Part shown: positions 4,241 through 7,614 of the stretch, one piece after another
Numbering within the stretch: position 1 is the stretch's first letter
How the letters are laid out: the number at the start of each line of letters is the position of its first letter
Assembly: GCA_030630245.1 (NCBI GenBank)
Contig: DAOVNL010000034.1
Location: 1-7,614 of the forward strand
Origin: Candidatus Omnitrophota bacterium
GTDB lineage: Bacteria; Omnitrophota; Gorgyraeia; B26-G9
Length of the DNA stretch: 7,614 bases
Reading direction: 5' to 3'
Made by a program: the position numbers and the translations under genes
Notes under the pieces: generated by a model
What the model was told of the DNA's origin: nothing
The model's database searches: none
The model's input: only the letters and a program-made list of their open reading frames with translations

Positions 4241-6063
4241 GCAAAATTTCCGATCGACAATTAGAAGAGATCCTGCAGCGTTGTGATATTACAGAAATAA
4301 TCGCGGGTTATATTCCTCTGAAAAAAGCCGGCAGGAATTTTAAGGCATTATGCCCGTTTCATCATGAAAAAACTCCCTCTTTTGTAGTGAATCCGGATAA
4401 GCAGATCTTTCATTGTTTTGGCTGCGGAGCCGGCGGTAATGTGTTCAGTTTTATAATGAAAAATGAGCGGATGGATTTTCCTGAGGCAGTGAAACTCTTA
4501 GCTGATAAAGTAGGGGTGCGTATTGTAACGGAAACAGAAAAAGAGGCAGGAGCAAAACATTCTGTCTCAATTATACTTTACAAATTAAATGAATTGGCTG
4601 CCTGGTATTTTCAGCAGAATTTACTTAAAGCCTCTGAGGCTAAAAAGGCCAGGGATTACCTGATTAAAAGAGGAATATCAAAAGAAAGTGTAAGCGATTT
4701 CCGTATCGGATTTGCCCCTGATTTATGGGATGGATTATTGACATTTTTAAGAAGTAAAAGGATCAACGATAACTTGCTGTTTAAATCCGGACTGGTCATT
4801 AAAAACGCACAGGACAGGATTTATGACCGGTTTAGAAACAGGATTATTTTTCCGATTTTTAATGCTCAGGCTAAGATAGTGGGGTTTGGCGGAAGGACTA
4901 TTGACGTTTCAGGCGATGCGGCTGAACAGCACCAGGATAAAGGCCCTAAATATATAAATTCCCCTGAGACGGATATATATATTAAAAGTAAAAACCTTTA
5001 CGGGTTTAACTTCAGTAAAAGATTTGTTCAGCAGGAGGAATATTGCATAGTTGTAGAGGGATACCTGGATTTCATTGTCCCCTATCAGGCGAAGGTGAAA
5101 AATCTTGTTGCTTCCTTAGGGACGGCTTTTACACATGAGCATGTCAGATTATTGAAGCGTTATACAAATAACGTTGTTATTGTTTTTGATTCTGATGAGG
5201 CTGGTCAGGGGGCAGCGTTACGCAGCCTCAATCTGTTAATCGAAGAGGAGATGAATGTTAAGATCGCGGATCTTCGGAAAGGATTCGATCCTGATTCTTA
5301 TGTAAGAAAATACGGAGCAGAGGAATTTCTGAATAGAGTTAAAGCCGCGAAGACATTATTTGATTATAAACTGGATTTACTGCTGTTAAAGTTTGACAAA
5401 GAATCTCCTGAGGGCAAGGCGCAGATAGCTGGTATGATGCTTGAAACGATAGGACGTTTTAAGAACGCGATTTTGCGTACGACATATATTAAGAAGCTAT
5501 CGGAAGCGCTGTCAATCGCAGAGGAAACTTTAATTTTTGAACTAAAGAAGATTAATCCTTCGACACAGTTTTTCGGTAAGACAGGCAAGAGCGCAAGTTT
5601 CCCAAAAGTTTATAAAAAAACTAAAGCGGCAGAAAAAATGCTTATTTCATTGATGCTTGAGAATGGAGAATTCATTGAGCAATTAAAAGAGAAAATGCAT
5701 TACAGCGAGTTCACTGATCCAACTGTTAGAAAAATCGCGATGTATTTATACCAGAGCAGTAAGGATGTACAGCCGGCGGCTATATTGAAAAACTTAAATG
5801 ATGAAGAGGTGAGTTCTTTTATATGTAATCTTCTTGTTAGTGATTCCGGTGTTAATGACCGCAAGAAGAGTTTTGATGACTGCATCAGAAAAGTAAAAAT
5901 CGATGGGATGCAATTGAAGCTTGACGAAATCCAGAAGCAGATTAAGAATGCAAAGCAAACTGCTGAAGAACTGAAGAAATTATTAAAAGATTACCATTGT
6001 TTAAAAAAGGAGCAAAGATTTTATGAAAAAGGCAAAAAAAAAGCAGGACAAAAAAGTTGCTAA
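4237..6063 (+). CDS. dnaG: DNA primase DnaG
   Basis: A 608-residue primase that makes RNA primers for chromosome replication on contact with the DnaB helicase. The CHC2 zinc-binding domain spans about 1-100, with C39, H42, C60 and C63 and the motifs [11 protein letters not shown] and [10 protein letters not shown]. The catalytic core follows with the basic [10 protein letters not shown] at 198-207 and GFGGR at 216-220. The TOPRIM metal site is formed by E274 and D278 (EGYLD), then D318 and D320 (FDSDEAG), with DPDSY at 351-355. The C-terminal 450-600 region is helical and fits the helicase-binding domain. Length is normal (about 580-600). The ATG overlaps the nif3 stop as ATGA, and AGAAGG ends only two bases before it, so reinitiation after nif3 is likely. 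The last 13 codons overlap rpoD in another frame, so the C-terminal tail ([11 protein letters not shown]) is Lys-rich because of the shared DNA. No essential residue is lost. Confidence 0.97.
   Translation: MSKISDRQLEEILQRCDITEIIAGYIPLKKAGRNFKALCPFHHEKTPSFVVNPDKQIFHCFGCGAGGNVFSFIMKNERMDFPEAVKLLADKVGVRIVTETEKEAGAKHSVSIILYKLNELAAWYFQQNLLKASEAKKARDYLIKRGISKESVSDFRIGFAPDLWDGLLTFLRSKRINDNLLFKSGLVIKNAQDRIYDRFRNRIIFPIFNAQAKIVGFGGRTIDVSGDAAEQHQDKGPKYINSPETDIYIKSKNLYGFNFSKRFVQQEEYCIVVEGYLDFIVPYQAKVKNLVASLGTAFTHEHVRLLKRYTNNVVIVFDSDEAGQGAALRSLNLLIEEEMNVKIADLRKGFDPDSYVRKYGAEEFLNRVKAAKTLFDYKLDLLLLKFDKESPEGKAQIAGMMLETIGRFKNAILRTTYIKKLSEALSIAEETLIFELKKINPSTQFFGKTGKSASFPKVYKKTKAAEKMLISLMLENGEFIEQLKEKMHYSEFTDPTVRKIAMYLYQSSKDVQPAAILKNLNDEEVSSFICNLLVSDSGVNDRKKSFDDCIRKVKIDGMQLKLDEIQKQIKNAKQTAEELKKLLKDYHCLKKEQRFYEKGKKKAGQKSC
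6007..6012 (+). promoter_or_regulatory. Ribosome binding site fixing the rpoD start inside dnaG
   Basis: AAGGAG lies within the last dnaG codons, 10 bases before ATG 6023. The next in-frame ATG (residue 70) has no comparable site. This supports translation of the whole Lys-rich N-terminal tail of RpoD. Confidence 0.75.
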
Positions 6064-7614
6064 AAAGAAATCTACTGCTAAGAAAAAACCCATAAAGAGC
6101 AAGGCTCGCAAGCCGGCAAAAAAAGTTTTCAAAAAGAAAGTTGTGCTTAAGAAGAAAACTCTAAAGAGTAAAGTGCGTAAAGTATTCAAGAAAGTCATTA
6201 AAAAGAAAGCGGCTGCAAATAATAAGACGATGGTTGCAAAGAAAAAACCGGTTAGAGCAAAAGAGCAGGCACTAATCCGTAAATCTTCAGCCCTAAACGC
6301 GGAATCTCTGAAAAAAAAGGTGAAAAATCTGGGCAAGTTGATCGCCAAGGGGAAGAAAAAGGGTTATTTAACGTTTGAGGAACTGAATAATGCTTTGCCG
6401 CAGAATGTTGTCAGTTCAGAGGAAATTGATGACATACTTAGCGTTCTTGACGGAGAGAACATTGATGTGGTTGATTCTGAAGACGAGGTGCTGAAGACAA
6501 AAAATGAGGGTGCGGAATCAAAGATTAAAGAGGCTGTCCCGATAGCAGCCAATGCCCCGGCCTATGTTGAAGATCCCGTGCGTATGTATTTGCGGCAAAT
6601 GGGTAAGATACCGCTGCTTTCCCGCGAAGAGGAACTTACTCTGGCAAAAGAGATTGAACGGGCGGAACTTGAGCTTTCTAAAGCTGTTTTAAGTTGTCCG
6701 GTAGCGCGCTATAGTGTCTTGCGAATAGCTAATCAAATAATAGATAAAGAGGTCAATGCTGAGGATATTATCCGGGATGAATTCAGACTCAAGCATAGCA
6801 AATTGATGAAACGAATTGCCAAGTTAACTGCCAGGTTGAGAACAGTACGCAGGCCGGAAAGCACTCTGGAAACATTGCTTGAGTTTAATTTATCTACCTT
6901 TGTTGTTGAGTCGATCGCAGAGACTATCAGAGCGAATGCTGAAAAAATCTCTTTTCTGGGAAGAGAGATTTTACGCCAGAGAATTAAAAAAAACCGCGGC
7001 CAAATACAGAAGCTGCAGCTTAAAAGAGCAAAAGTTTTTAAGGAATTCAACAGCTCGATAGAGGAAATAAGAAAAACCTTAAGAATTATCAAGCGTCGTG
7101 AGAATGAATTTACCTTTGCAAAAACGGCACTTGTGGAAGCTAATCTGCGTTTAGTGGTCAGTATAGCCAAAAAATACACTAATCGAGGTTTGTCTTTTCT
7201 TGATCTTATTCAGGAAGGCAATATCGGCCTCATGAAAGCTGTTGATAAATTTGAGTATAAACGCGGGTATAAATTCAGTACTTATGCAACCTGGTGGATC
7301 CGGCAGGCAATTACGCGTTCAATAGCGGATCAATCAAGAACTATAAGGATACCTGTACATATGACCGAAACCATAAACAAGCTTATTCGTGCTTCGCGTT
7401 ATCTGGTTCAGGAACATGGGCGTGAGCCGACCCCTGAGGAGTTGGGTACTATGATGCAGTTATCGGTTGATAAAATAAGGGGAATTCTTAAGATTGCGCA
7501 GGAGCCGATTTCCCTGCAAACTCCTATCGGAGAAGAAGGCGATACGCATTTTGGCGATTTCATTGAAGATAAAAGAGTAATAAGTCCCGCGACAGCAACT
7601 GCGCATTCCATGCT
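6023..7614 (+). CDS. rpoD: Primary sigma factor RpoD (sigma70), 3' end outside window
   Basis: The frame is open from ATG 6023 to the right edge (530 complete codons). RpoD directs RNA polymerase to housekeeping promoters. Order of parts: a basic tail (1-87) in which about 38 residues are Lys; region 1.1 at about 94-155 ([16 protein letters not shown], then acidic), typical of primary rather than alternative sigma factors; region 1.2 at 184-210 ([20 protein letters not shown]); a charged non-conserved helical spacer of about 150 residues; regions 2.1-2.4 at about 374-447, including [31 protein letters not shown] and [17 protein letters not shown], with RTIRIPVHM leading into region 3; then REPTPEELG, and [11 protein letters not shown] of region 3.2. 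Region 4 (-35 recognition) lies beyond the window. The gene overlaps dnaG by 41 bases, so it is the third gene of the nif3-dnaG-rpoD unit. The Lys tail recalls the K/A-rich N-terminus of actinobacterial SigA but is otherwise unusual. Confidence 0.97.
   Translation, partial: MKKAKKKQDKKVAKKKSTAKKKPIKSKARKPAKKVFKKKVVLKKKTLKSKVRKVFKKVIKKKAAANNKTMVAKKKPVRAKEQALIRKSSALNAESLKKKVKNLGKLIAKGKKKGYLTFEELNNALPQNVVSSEEIDDILSVLDGENIDVVDSEDEVLKTKNEGAESKIKEAVPIAANAPAYVEDPVRMYLRQMGKIPLLSREEELTLAKEIERAELELSKAVLSCPVARYSVLRIANQIIDKEVNAEDIIRDEFRLKHSKLMKRIAKLTARLRTVRRPESTLETLLEFNLSTFVVESIAETIRANAEKISFLGREILRQRIKKNRGQIQKLQLKRAKVFKEFNSSIEEIRKTLRIIKRRENEFTFAKTALVEANLRLVVSIAKKYTNRGLSFLDLIQEGNIGLMKAVDKFEYKRGYKFSTYATWWIRQAITRSIADQSRTIRIPVHMTETINKLIRASRYLVQEHGREPTPEELGTMMQLSVDKIRGILKIAQEPISLQTPIGEEGDTHFGDFIEDKRVISPATATAHSM

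Noticed and set aside
6001..6348. 115-codon minus-strand frame opposite the start of rpoD
   Set aside because: Its Phe/Leu-rich sequence is simply the complement of the Lys codons in rpoD. There is no ribosome binding site or family match.
6733..7179. 148-codon minus-strand frame opposite rpoD
   Set aside because: It lies wholly opposite the conserved sigma70 reading frame and shows no motif of its own.

Overview
The window is bacterial chromosomal housekeeping DNA of moderate-to-low GC, with all supported genes on the + strand. Gene starts carry AGGAG-like ribosome binding sites, and several intergenic sites match sigma70-type -35/-10 boxes. The core is nif3-like / dnaG / rpoD, a version of the bacterial macromolecular synthesis operon. 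The Lys-rich tail in front of RpoD, the two-ribbon zf-TFIIB protein and the single-domain MetF suit an uncultivated Gram-negative-type lineage such as Omnitrophota, Elusimicrobiota or another PVC-like group. This placement is a guess from style, not from a marker-gene comparison.

Layout: (1) 3-110, the 3' end of an unidentified gene ending in a C-terminal membrane segment. (2) 192-1052, metF, with its own extended -10 promoter. (3) 1053-1470, a non-coding stretch holding a promoter-like site and an unusual run of near-perfect hairpins, ahead of (4) 1471-2073, a secreted staphylococcal-nuclease-fold protein in which two active-site positions are substituted. (5) 2074-2282, an intergenic region with nested GTTAC/GTAAC inverted repeats, ahead of (6) 2283-2783, a double zf-TFIIB zinc-ribbon protein whose second ribbon lacks a ligand. 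(7) 2784-3283, a 500-base gap with a near-consensus promoter, a string of hairpins and a terminator-like element. This is a candidate small RNA of about 195 nt, with a competing hydrophobic 40-codon reading frame at its 3' end. (8) 3284-4240 nif3-like, 4237-6063 dnaG and 6023 to the window end rpoD, all overlapping and probably co-transcribed.

How the genes relate: nif3/dnaG/rpoD are translationally linked by an ATGA overlap and then a 41-base overlap, so primase and the primary sigma factor are made from one message. metF supplies 5-methyl-tetrahydrofolate and stands alone. The SNase-like and zinc-ribbon genes look like single-gene units, each behind a structured leader.

No mobile element, CRISPR array, tRNA or rRNA was seen. 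I cannot show a new defence or enzyme system here. The two strongest leads are the hairpin-dense leader (about 1204-1452) and the promoter-to-terminator RNA candidate (about 2983-3179).
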